Assembly: GCF_003957515.1 (NCBI RefSeq)
Contig: NZ_RQXW01000001.1
Coordinates: 62,001-126,000 of the forward strand
Source: Amphritea opalescens
Lineage (GTDB): Bacteria; Pseudomonadota; Gammaproteobacteria; Pseudomonadales; Balneatricaceae
Direction of reading: 5' to 3'
DNA length: 64,000 nt
Part shown: positions 45,604-53,964 of the stretch, piece after piece
Layout of the letters: each line of letters starts with the position of its first letter
Position numbering within the stretch: position 1 is the stretch's first letter
Position numbers and translations under genes: made by a program
The notes under the pieces: generated by a model
Seen by the model: only the letters and a program-made list of their open reading frames with translations
The model's database searches: none
Told to the model about the DNA's origin: nothing

Positions 45604-46521
45604 ATGAGAGACCAGATTGAAGCGGCCATCAAAGAGGTGTCCAGTGTTCTCTACGGTAAAGAGGAAGCGATCAAGCTGGCGTTAACCTGCCTTTTGAGTC
45701 AGGGCCACTTGTTGATTGAAGATTTGCCGGGGATGGGGAAAACGACCCTCGCCCATGCATTGGCGAAGGTGCTGGGGTTAGATTATCAGCGCTTGCAGTT
45801 CACCAGTGATATGTTGCCGGCGGATATTCTCGGGGTGAGTATTTTTGATCCGGCCCAGAACCGATTCGAATTCCATCCGGGGCCGGTATTTACACAGTTA
45901 TTGCTGGCCGATGAGGTCAACCGTACCACGCCGAAAACACAGTCTGCACTGCTCGAAGCGATGGAAGAGGGGCGGGTGAGTCTCGATGGTCAGACACATC
46001 AGCTGCCTGCGCCATTCTTTGTGATAGCGACACAAAACCCGATTACCCAGCAGGGGACATTTCCACTACCTGAGTCTCAGTTAGATCGCTTTTTGATGCG
46101 GATTGAGCTGGGTTATCCCGATGTTCAGGCCGAACGGGAACTTCTCAAAGGCGGAGATCCTCGACAACGGCTCGAGACGATGGCCGCGGTGATCTCACCG
46201 GCTCAACTACAGGCGATCTCGCAAGCCTGTGCGGCGGTAAAAGTTTCTGACAGTCTGCTGGATTATCTGCAACGACTGATCGCACATAGTCGACAGGCCC
46301 CAGAATTCAGTTTTGGTATCTCTCCCCGCGGGGCGTTGGCGTTGCTGCGTGCCTGTCGTAGTTGGGCCTATATTCAGGGGCGGGATTATGTGATTCCTGA
46401 AGATCTGCAACAGTTACTCGGTCCTGTGACCGGTCACCGCTTGCGGGCAGCCGAGGATATTGGCTTGACGGCCAATGGATTGGTGCAGCAATTACTCAGT
46501 CGCGTGGATGTGGTGGCCTAA
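45604..46521 (+). CDS. MoxR family AAA+ ATPase
   Basis: 305 aa. The AAA_3 domain shows Walker A EDLPGMGKTTLAHALA, Walker B LLLADEVNRTTPKTQSALLEAMEE, sensor 1 FVIATQNPITQQGTFPLPESQLDRFLM, and an AAA lid at ~230-300 including FSFGISPRGALALLRACRSWAY. MoxR proteins act as chaperones that assemble or activate partner proteins, usually encoded next door. Here it heads a three-gene operon with DUF58 and TgpA-type transglutaminase genes, a common and conserved set. The ATG at 45604 follows GGAGAG. Confidence 0.94.
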   Translation: MRDQIEAAIKEVSSVLYGKEEAIKLALTCLLSQGHLLIEDLPGMGKTTLAHALAKVLGLDYQRLQFTSDMLPADILGVSIFDPAQNRFEFHPGPVFTQLLLADEVNRTTPKTQSALLEAMEEGRVSLDGQTHQLPAPFFVIATQNPITQQGTFPLPESQLDRFLMRIELGYPDVQAERELLKGGDPRQRLETMAAVISPAQLQAISQACAAVKVSDSLLDYLQRLIAHSRQAPEFSFGISPRGALALLRACRSWAYIQGRDYVIPEDLQQLLGPVTGHRLRAAEDIGLTANGLVQQLLSRVDVVA

Positions 46522-46562
46522 TTGTTTCGTTAGGGATCTTTAGACATGTTACAGAGGCCTCG

Positions 46563-47600
46563 ATGATAGTATCGATACGACAACGCTTAGCAGATGCGGC
46601 GTATGAGTGGAGCTTAAAGCGTAGCCCGCGATTAAAAAAACTGACATTGAGCCAGCGGCGTATCTATATCGTGCCGTCGCGCAGCGGGTTTCTGTTTCTG
46701 CTGCTGTTATTGGTGATGTTGGTCTTGGCCATTAACTTTCAAAATAACCTGATGTTTGCCGTCACCTTTCTGTTAGCCAGTCTCTTTGTGGTGACGATTC
46801 TACATACCTATGCCAACCTGTCGGGGTTAACGATACAGTTCCTCCGTGGGCACCCCTGTTTTGCGGGTGAGCAGGCCGCCTTCGATCTACTATTGACGCC
46901 GCAGGGCCAGCGACAATATGAAAGTATTCAGCTGCGTCTAGGCCAAGAATCCGGTAGCGCTGTCGATCTCTTAGATGATCAACCGGTGAGTCTGACCCTG
47001 TATCAGACACCTCCTCGGCGGGGCATGTTTCAGGCGGGTCCGCTATTGATTGAAACTTATTATCCTCTGGGGCTGTTTCGTGCCTGGACCTGGGTGCAGG
47101 TGGACCTTACTACGCCGGTGTACCCGCGACCGGTGAAAGGAGGGCAGTTATCCGACCTGAATTCCGTGGGGAGTGGCGATCAATCTTCAACAGATCAGAG
47201 TGAACGTCCTGGCGGTGAAGAGTTTAACGGTTTGGTGAACTATCAGCCTGGAATGTCGCTGAAACGGGTCGCCTGGAAGCATTATGCTCGGGGGCAGGGG
47301 ATGCACGCTAAGGAGTATGTGGAATTGAGCGACCACCACCGCTGGCTCAGTTGGGCGCTTTGGCCTGAGCTGAGTCCCGAAGCGCGCTTGTCTCGCCTGA
47401 CTTGGTGGTTATTGCAGTTACACCATGGCGATGAGGCCTATGGCTTGGATATTCCCGGCTGTCATATCCCACCGAATCGGGGAGAGGCCCATCGGCTTAA
47501 GATTTTAGCGGCACTGGCCTGTTTCGGTTTGGATGGGGTTAGCCGTGAATCAGACTTGGCTCCTTCAGCGAAGCCCGCCTCTCAGGTTGGTGTAAGATGA
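46563..47600 (+). CDS. DUF58 domain protein
   Basis: 345 aa. Two membrane helices at ~38-80, then a DUF58 domain with the signature GEEFNGLVNYQPGMSLKRVAWKHYARGQGMHAKEY near residue 215-250. DUF58 proteins have a VWA-like region and regularly pair with MoxR ATPases. This one is shorter at the C-terminal part of the VWA region than some relatives. It overlaps the next gene by 4 bp and follows moxR by 41 bp. It is likely a membrane partner of the MoxR and TgpA proteins in cell-surface maintenance. Confidence 0.9.
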   Translation: MIVSIRQRLADAAYEWSLKRSPRLKKLTLSQRRIYIVPSRSGFLFLLLLLVMLVLAINFQNNLMFAVTFLLASLFVVTILHTYANLSGLTIQFLRGHPCFAGEQAAFDLLLTPQGQRQYESIQLRLGQESGSAVDLLDDQPVSLTLYQTPPRRGMFQAGPLLIETYYPLGLFRAWTWVQVDLTTPVYPRPVKGGQLSDLNSVGSGDQSSTDQSERPGGEEFNGLVNYQPGMSLKRVAWKHYARGQGMHAKEYVELSDHHRWLSWALWPELSPEARLSRLTWWLLQLHHGDEAYGLDIPGCHIPPNRGEAHRLKILAALACFGLDGVSRESDLAPSAKPASQVGVR

Positions 47601-49645
47601 AACCATTATTTCAGCTAGCCCGTAGCAGTATGATCTGGTTGCTGGTGAGCATCCTGATGGTGATGGCCCCTTATATCAGTATCGTGCCCAGTTGGTTATT
47701 TGTGTTGGCGTTGCTGGCGGTGGGTTGGCGTCTAATGGTTTACCGTGGACGCTGGAGCTTTCCCCATTGGGGCGTCCGTGTCGGGGTGATGTTACTGGTC
47801 TTGGCTGGGCTGGTTGCGGAGCTGCGGCATAGCTCGGTGATGGTGGTGACGGTGGGGTTGTTGATTGCCGCGTTTGTGCTCAAACTGACCGAGATGTACC
47901 GACGCCGAGATGCCTTGGTAATACTCTATGTCGCGTTTTTATTGATTGTGTGTAGCTTCCTCTTTTATCAGTCGATTCCGATGGCGCTTTACAGTCTGTT
48001 ATCACTGATCGTGGTGACGGCCTGTTTGAACACGGTGTATCGCAGCCAGCAAAACAACGATATCTGGCGGCCGTTAAAACGCTCCGCGGTGCTGTATATG
48101 CAAGCGTTGCCGATGATGTTGATACTGTTTTTGATTTTTCCCCGTATCGGCCCGCTCTGGCAGGTGGATATGAATTCAGGCCAGAGTTTTACCGGTCTGT
48201 CGGATTCGATGTCACCGGGGGATGTGAGTCGCTTGACGCGCTCCGCCGAGATCGCTTTTAGGGCGCGTTTTGATGATCCGTTACCGCCGGAGAATCGGCG
48301 TTATTGGCGTGGGTTAACCTATGATCAGTTTGATGGCCGAGCTTGGCGCCGCTCGGATGTGCTGGTGGCGCAGAGCCGAGCAGCGGTTAAGAGTAAGCCC
48401 AAGCCCCAACAAACGGTGCTGGGTGATTTAGCGCCCAACTCTCAGACCTATCATTATCAGGTAGTAATGGAGCCCACCGGGCAGCGTTGGCGCTATGGGC
48501 TCGATACGCCGCTGCGTTACCCTGCCAAATTTCGGCAGATTGAGGATTGGACGTTACAGGAAGCGCAGCCGCTGATGCAGCGCACACAGTATTCGTTAGC
48601 CTCTCGTATCGGCGCGGTGCGCGAAGCCTTGTCTACCGCTCAGATAGATCATTATTTACAGTTGCCGTCCACGGGAAACGCTAAGGCGCGCCAGCTAGCG
48701 CAACGTTGGGTCGCAGAGCAATCTGACATTAAAGGGTTTACGGCGCAGATGATGAGCTTTTTCGCCCGTGATTTCCGTTACACCCTTGAGCCACCTTTAC
48801 TGCAACAGAATGATTCGATTGATCAGTTTTTGTTTCAGAGTCAGCAGGGTTTCTGTGGTCACTTTGCCAGTGCTGGGGTGCTGTTACTGCGAGCGGCGGG
48901 TATTCCTGCACGGGTGGTCGGCGGTTATCTTGGCGGGGAGATGAATCCAGTGGATGGGGTGCTCACGGTGCGTCAATATGAGGCGCATGCTTGGCTGGAG
49001 TATTGGGATAAAGAGGATTTAAGCTGGCATCGGCTTGATCCTACCTCGGTCGTGGCTCCGCTTCGGTTGGAGCAGTCCGCGGCACAGCTTTTTAGTAACG
49101 AACCTTCGTTTCTGGCCGATTCGATGCTGATGCGTAACGGTTTTCTCAGCGGCGCTTTTTTAAAGCAGTTGCGGCAGCGTTATGAGGCGATTAACTACGA
49201 TTGGCACCGCTGGGTGCTGAATTTTCATGAGCGCCAATCGGGTCTGTTACAGCGGTGGTTAGGTGATATCTCCGTGGTTAACCTTTTATTGATGATTATG
49301 CTCCCCGGGGCTTTGGTGCTGTCTCTGGTGGCGGTGAGCCTGTTACGGCGCCGAGGAGCGCCTAAAGATGATGTGATGAAAGCGTTGGCACAGTTAGATC
49401 GCTGTTTAGGGCCTAAGCAGCAACGCCGTCCGGGGGAAACCGTAGGGCAGTTCTTTGATCGGTTAAGTTTGGCTTTCCCAACATTAACCGAGGAGTTTGA
49501 GACACTGTCCCGCTGCTATGAGCAGATTCGTTATGCGGAAGACTTAAACCCTGAACTACCGCAACAGTTCAAAGCTATTATTGTGCGCTGCTGTCCATTG
49601 ATCCTTAAGGCTAGCCCTATAGATGCTGCGCGGCCTGCGTTATAG
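47597..49645 (+). CDS. tgpA: TgpA-like membrane transglutaminase
   Basis: 682 aa. DUF3488 with about six membrane helices (~10-180) precedes a periplasmic transglutaminase core (~380-480), a further helix (~560-582) and a C-terminal DUF4129-like region. The catalytic triad is visible: Cys in QQGFCGHFASAG, His in QYEAHAWLEYW and Asp in WHRLDPTSVV. TgpA of Pseudomonas aeruginosa is essential for growth and has this layout; the target protein is unknown. The ATGA overlap with the DUF58 gene means coupled translation. Confidence 0.92.
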   Translation: MKPLFQLARSSMIWLLVSILMVMAPYISIVPSWLFVLALLAVGWRLMVYRGRWSFPHWGVRVGVMLLVLAGLVAELRHSSVMVVTVGLLIAAFVLKLTEMYRRRDALVILYVAFLLIVCSFLFYQSIPMALYSLLSLIVVTACLNTVYRSQQNNDIWRPLKRSAVLYMQALPMMLILFLIFPRIGPLWQVDMNSGQSFTGLSDSMSPGDVSRLTRSAEIAFRARFDDPLPPENRRYWRGLTYDQFDGRAWRRSDVLVAQSRAAVKSKPKPQQTVLGDLAPNSQTYHYQVVMEPTGQRWRYGLDTPLRYPAKFRQIEDWTLQEAQPLMQRTQYSLASRIGAVREALSTAQIDHYLQLPSTGNAKARQLAQRWVAEQSDIKGFTAQMMSFFARDFRYTLEPPLLQQNDSIDQFLFQSQQGFCGHFASAGVLLLRAAGIPARVVGGYLGGEMNPVDGVLTVRQYEAHAWLEYWDKEDLSWHRLDPTSVVAPLRLEQSAAQLFSNEPSFLADSMLMRNGFLSGAFLKQLRQRYEAINYDWHRWVLNFHERQSGLLQRWLGDISVVNLLLMIMLPGALVLSLVAVSLLRRRGAPKDDVMKALAQLDRCLGPKQQRRPGETVGQFFDRLSLAFPTLTEEFETLSRCYEQIRYAEDLNPELPQQFKAIIVRCCPLILKASPIDAARPAL

Positions 49646-49738
49646 TGGCCGTTTATTGGCAGGGATGGCCGGCGCAAGGATTCAGGGTTAGCGAGATCAT
49701 CATGTCATGTATATAACAACGAGTTATTCCCTTTACCG

Positions 49739-50470
49739 ATGAACGATTCTATAACATTGCCCGACTACACGCTGCGGCGTAGCGCTCGCCGGCGTACCAT
49801 TGAGATTCAGGTGCGTCCTGATAGTGTTCGTGTGTTAGCGCCGACTCGGGTGTCGCGTGAGAGGATTGATCGCTTCGTCGCTGAAAAAAAAGCGTGGATC
49901 AAGGATCGACAGCAAGCGTTGCGTCTGCGAGTACCGCTTGTCTCCATACCGGTGCCGCTCGATCAGGGCAGCGAGCTACTGTGGTTAGGGCAACGTCTCC
50001 GCCTTGAGGTCAATGTAGGTCAGCAGGCAACCCATGTTAGTCGTCACGGGGAGAGCCTGCAGTTGTCCCTTTCCCACCGTATAAGAAAACCCCGAGCAGA
50101 GGCGATCAGCGAACAGCTAGAAGGGTGGTATCGGGCAGAAGCCGTTAACTACTTTCAAAAGCGGGTTGGTTTTTGGAGCGAGCAGATGCGACTGACGCCC
50201 TCGGAAGTAAGGGTACGGAGTTATCGGCGCAAATGGGGTTGCTGTACCAGTCGCGGGGTGGTGAGTTTTAATTGGCTGCTGATCATGGCACCGGTGCATA
50301 TTATCGATTATGTCATCGTGCATGAACTAAGCCACTTGCGGCATATGAATCATTCCGCCGCTTTTTGGTCCACGGTAGCACAGTACTATCAGGATTATCG
50401 AGGGGCTAAAGGCTGGTTGAATCAGCAGTCAGATCTGCACTGGCCACCGAGACTGATCGCTGCTGGATAA
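49739..50470 (+). CDS. YgjP-like M48-type metalloprotease domain protein
   Basis: 243 aa. A zinc site HELSHLRHMNHSAAFW near residue 200 gives the HExxH motif plus a downstream His, and the fold is that of the YgjP/DUF45 (SprT-related) family; the family region RSYRRKWGCCTSRGVVSFNWLLIMAPVHIIDYVIVHELSHL is complete. The N-terminal part (LRRSARRRTIEIQVRPDSVRVLAP) is also typical. A cytosolic metallopeptidase is likely but substrates are unknown. The gene lies 93 bp after tgpA on the same strand, so it could be read through from the moxR operon. Confidence 0.88.
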   Translation: MNDSITLPDYTLRRSARRRTIEIQVRPDSVRVLAPTRVSRERIDRFVAEKKAWIKDRQQALRLRVPLVSIPVPLDQGSELLWLGQRLRLEVNVGQQATHVSRHGESLQLSLSHRIRKPRAEAISEQLEGWYRAEAVNYFQKRVGFWSEQMRLTPSEVRVRSYRRKWGCCTSRGVVSFNWLLIMAPVHIIDYVIVHELSHLRHMNHSAAFWSTVAQYYQDYRGAKGWLNQQSDLHWPPRLIAAG

Positions 50471-50649
50471 GCGTGCTGCTATCTGCGGTTCATTGAGCCT
50501 TGTTTGTTGCGCGTTACATTAGTCTTTAGTTATATAAGGTGCAAATACCTGAAATGGGTAGTCTTTTTCGTTTCCCCCTGTGTTATTTTGTTTAAATGAG
50601 GATAAAGACTATTCAATAATAATGATAATAAAACGAGAAGTGGACGAGT

Positions 50650-52443
50650 ATGGCGCTCTATGACGCAGTAGAACGAAAGTTTTTTAATTCACTAACCCGC
50701 AAAATTGTGGGTAATGTGTTGTTCCTATTAATACCATCATTGCTGTTTATCGGGCTAAACGGGATTGGCTTGGGGCAGCTTGAACAGCAGATCGTTCAGG
50801 ACACGAATAACCCCGCGTTATTGGCGCAACTCGATCGGTTGCAATTACTGAGTTGGTTGATTCTCGCCTTTTCGTTAGCGGCAACCCTCTTCACCATCTT
50901 TTTTATGCGCCATATCTTTTTACGGCCTATCCATAAAATGGTCGATATCCTGAGTGATATAAAGGATAAAGATGGCGATATCTCTGCAACCCTACCCGAT
51001 ACGACCCATGATGAAATCTCCGCCATGGCGAGCAGCTATAACGGTTTCTCGACGAGTCTGAAAAAGATTATTGCCGAAACCCGTAACCATAGTGTCAAAG
51101 TCGCTTTGAGTGCCACCCAGCTGAGCCAAGTGTTACAGGAGGTGCATCAATCGACCAGTGAACAGGAAGAGCAGGCGCAACATGTACTGCAGTCGAGTCA
51201 GGAATCGACTACCGCCATACAAGAGGTCGCGGGGAATACCTTAAAAATATCCGAGTACACCCGCAATAATTTGGATGAGATTAGAAGCTCAAGTCATGAG
51301 CTTGAACAGGTGTTAGGCCAGGTACGCACCATTTCTGAGTTGGCGTCCGGGTTTCAACAAACGGTTGAGAAACTCAGTGCCAGCTCGGAAACCATCACTG
51401 AAATATTGTCGATGGTGAAACGCTTCTCTGATCAGACCAACCTGCTGGCCCTCAATGCGTCTATCGAGGCGGCTCGGGCGGGTGAGGCTGGCAGAGGGTT
51501 TGCGGTAGTCGCAGATGAGGTGCGTAATCTGTCGCAACAGGTTCAGAATGCCACCTCTGAGATCGACCAGAATATATCGGTGATGGCTGATCTCGTCAGC
51601 GATACGCGCACTAATTCGGCCAATATTCTGGAATACACACAGAATACGGAAAGTTTTATCAGTGATACCAGTGCTCAATTCACCCGTTTAGTACGGGATT
51701 TTGATGGCGTTAATAGTCAACTCACCACCATCAGCTCAACCCTAGATGAGTTGACCTATACCAATCAAGAATCTCATTCGCATGTCGAGCGCATTGCCGG
51801 TATTAGCGCTGAGATGCGGGATGAAATGGAACGCTCGCAGGTCTTTTCCAGTGAGCTGGAAACTTCGATGGAAGAGACGCAAGAGCTCTTATCACGCTTT
51901 ATCATTGGCTATGGTAGTTTCGAAAATATTATTCAGGCTGGCCGAGAATGGGCGCGGCAAATGCAGGAAGAGCTGGAGCAGATGTACCATGGGGGCTACG
52001 ATATCTTCGATCGTCATTATCGCCGCACCAACGAAGGGGTATTACCGGAAAAGTTTGATGTTAGTTATGCGGATGCCTTTGAACAACGCATGCGGCCAGT
52101 GTTCGACGGCTACCTGATTGAAAAGCCTGATCTGATCTATGCGCTACCGATCTGTCTCGATGGTTATGCGCCCGCGCATCATCAAAAAGTGTCCGAGCCT
52201 CTGACGGGCGACTTTGAGGTCGATAATGTGAAAAGCCGCCATCGTCGTTTCTTTGCTGGTAGTCGTGCAGAAGTACGCCGGACAAGCAACACCTCGCCGT
52301 TTTTACTGCAAACGTATGTCCGTGATACCGGTGAAGTACTCAATGACCTTACCTTTCCTATCTATGTTAACGGTCGGCACTGGGGCTGCTTCGCACTGGG
52401 CTTTAAGCCTCAACTGCTGCTGGATGATCAAACGGATAACTAA
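50650..52443 (+). CDS. methyl-accepting chemotaxis protein with C-terminal cytosolic sensor domain
   Basis: 597 aa. Membrane helices at ~17-40 and ~70-92 are separated by only ~30 residues, so there is no sizeable periplasmic ligand domain. A HAMP region (~92-145) and the MCP signalling hairpin follow, with its tip at [36 protein letters not shown] (~260-295). After ~410 there is a ~170-residue globular domain ending in [39 protein letters not shown], a module seen at the end of several MCPs and likely to be the real sensor. No CheR-binding pentapeptide is at the C-terminus. A terminator follows. Confidence 0.92.
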   Translation: MALYDAVERKFFNSLTRKIVGNVLFLLIPSLLFIGLNGIGLGQLEQQIVQDTNNPALLAQLDRLQLLSWLILAFSLAATLFTIFFMRHIFLRPIHKMVDILSDIKDKDGDISATLPDTTHDEISAMASSYNGFSTSLKKIIAETRNHSVKVALSATQLSQVLQEVHQSTSEQEEQAQHVLQSSQESTTAIQEVAGNTLKISEYTRNNLDEIRSSSHELEQVLGQVRTISELASGFQQTVEKLSASSETITEILSMVKRFSDQTNLLALNASIEAARAGEAGRGFAVVADEVRNLSQQVQNATSEIDQNISVMADLVSDTRTNSANILEYTQNTESFISDTSAQFTRLVRDFDGVNSQLTTISSTLDELTYTNQESHSHVERIAGISAEMRDEMERSQVFSSELETSMEETQELLSRFIIGYGSFENIIQAGREWARQMQEELEQMYHGGYDIFDRHYRRTNEGVLPEKFDVSYADAFEQRMRPVFDGYLIEKPDLIYALPICLDGYAPAHHQKVSEPLTGDFEVDNVKSRHRRFFAGSRAEVRRTSNTSPFLLQTYVRDTGEVLNDLTFPIYVNGRHWGCFALGFKPQLLLDDQTDN

Positions 52444-52474
52444 GCCTGCTTTGTTAAAAAAATATACTTTCTAG

Positions 52475-52507
52475 GCCCGTGATCCCAGTGTTTGCGGGCT
52501 TTTTTTT
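52475..52507 (+). terminator. terminator after the chemoreceptor gene
   Basis: GCCCG / CGGGC stem with a 15-nt loop and eight T residues, 31 bp after the stop. Confidence 0.75.
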
Positions 52508-52794
52508 GCCAAATCGTTCCGCTGTCTTAAGTCATTAGGCTTGGCGTTCATGCGAGTAAAAGTGGTCATTTAAGTATCGCGCTAAAGAGGCGTTATTGGC
52601 CGACGGTCAGTTGTTTCCTCTGTCTACTCAGTGGGTTTCTACGACTTTAGTGCTGGATTTGAAAGATAAATATATTTAAAAACAATATGTTAGATTTTAT
52701 TATCCGTTTTCTATTATTATGCCGGTACTCAAGTACACTGTTTTCATAGTAGCTTCCCTTTTACACTTAAAGGTCATTTTCAACTGTCGGGGTG
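52508..52794. other. intergenic region upstream of nosP
   Basis: 287 bp from the end of the MCP terminator to the nosP start, so the promoter of the nosP-nahK operon must lie here. The stretch at 52665-52745 is very AT-rich. I see no confident NsrR or NorR site or repeat. Confidence 0.35.
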
Positions 52795-53964
52795 ATGGGT
52801 GTGACGAATAGATTGTCGGAAAATATTTGCCAGCCAGAATTGCGAACGGCTTTTTCAACAGAGCGGGATGAGCAACAGGCGGTCGATCAGCTATATCAGC
52901 AGCTCAACTGGCCGGGTCTCCATTTTGTTTTGTTCTTCTGTTCAGCGGAGTATCAGTTAGATATCTTGGCGCCGATGTTACAGCAGCGTTTTCAAGGTGT
53001 CTTGGTGGCGGGTTGTACCACCGCCGGTGAGATTACGGCGATGGGTTATGATCAGGGCAGTATCTCGGCGATGGGTTTTTCCGGTGATGCCTTTGCGGTC
53101 AGTGGTCAGCTGATAGAACAGCTGGATCAATTTAATTTTCATGATGCTCAAAACTTAATCGAGCAGCTCTCTGAGCAGTGCCTGATGCAACAGGTCGCGC
53201 CGATTAAAGACCATAGCTTTGCCTTGACGCTGTTTGATGGTTTATCGACACAAGAGGAACAGGTACTTGTCACGATTGATTCAGCCCTCGGAAGTATTCC
53301 CCATTTTGGCGGTTCTGCCGGTGATGATATCTGTTTGTCGAATACCCATGTCTATTTTGATGGCGCGTTTTATACCGATGCGGCGGTGATTATTCTGGTG
53401 AATACCTGTTGCGAATTTCAGGTGTTTAGTGGTCATCACATGGAAAGCCGCGATAGCAAACTGGTGGTCACTGAGGCGGATAGTGAACAGCGCCGAGTAT
53501 TAGAGTTGAATGCTGAACCGGCGGCGATTGAATACGCCCGGGTGGCGGGGGTGCCGCTTGAGCAGCTCAATCACGAAGTATTCGCGCTAAACCCTATCGC
53601 CGTGCGTATTGGTAACGAGTATTTTGTGCGCTCGATACAGAGTGTCAATGAGGATCTGAGTTTGACATTCTACTGTGCAGTAGAGAACGGTATTGTACTG
53701 ACGTTGATGCAGCCGGGAGAGTTGATGTCGACCCTCGATCAGCAGTTAAGTCAGCAAGAGCAATGTCTTAAGGAGCATCTTGTTACCCTCGGGTGTGACT
53801 GCTTTTTACGCCGATTAGAAGCCAAGATTCGAGGCAAGTTAAAGCCGTTATCGGAACTGCTGCGTCAACATCGGGTGGTGGGGTTTAATACCTATGGTGA
53901 ACAGATCGATGGTATGCACGTCAATCAGACCTTTACCGGTGTCGCGATCGGGAGGAAAGCATGA
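52795..53964 (+). CDS. nosP: FIST-domain NO sensor (NosP-like)
   Basis: 389 aa comprising FIST_N (~30-225; VLVAGCTTAGEITAMGYDQGSISAMGFSGD) and FIST_C (~235-380; ending VVGFNTYGEQIDGMHVNQTFTGVAIG). In Pseudomonas aeruginosa the FIST protein NosP (PA1975) binds heme and NO and controls the kinase encoded next to it. Here the kinase gene overlaps by 4 bp, the same arrangement. Whether this protein binds heme must be inferred from that synteny. Start uncertain: ATG 52795, with in-frame GTGs at 52792 and 52801 close to a GGGG site. Confidence 0.87.
   Translation: MGVTNRLSENICQPELRTAFSTERDEQQAVDQLYQQLNWPGLHFVLFFCSAEYQLDILAPMLQQRFQGVLVAGCTTAGEITAMGYDQGSISAMGFSGDAFAVSGQLIEQLDQFNFHDAQNLIEQLSEQCLMQQVAPIKDHSFALTLFDGLSTQEEQVLVTIDSALGSIPHFGGSAGDDICLSNTHVYFDGAFYTDAAVIILVNTCCEFQVFSGHHMESRDSKLVVTEADSEQRRVLELNAEPAAIEYARVAGVPLEQLNHEVFALNPIAVRIGNEYFVRSIQSVNEDLSLTFYCAVENGIVLTLMQPGELMSTLDQQLSQQEQCLKEHLVTLGCDCFLRRLEAKIRGKLKPLSELLRQHRVVGFNTYGEQIDGMHVNQTFTGVAIGRKA

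Noticed and set aside
51313-51678. 121-codon minus-strand frame inside the chemoreceptor gene
   Set aside because: It is antisense to the highly conserved MCP hairpin, so it follows from codon bias of the real gene.
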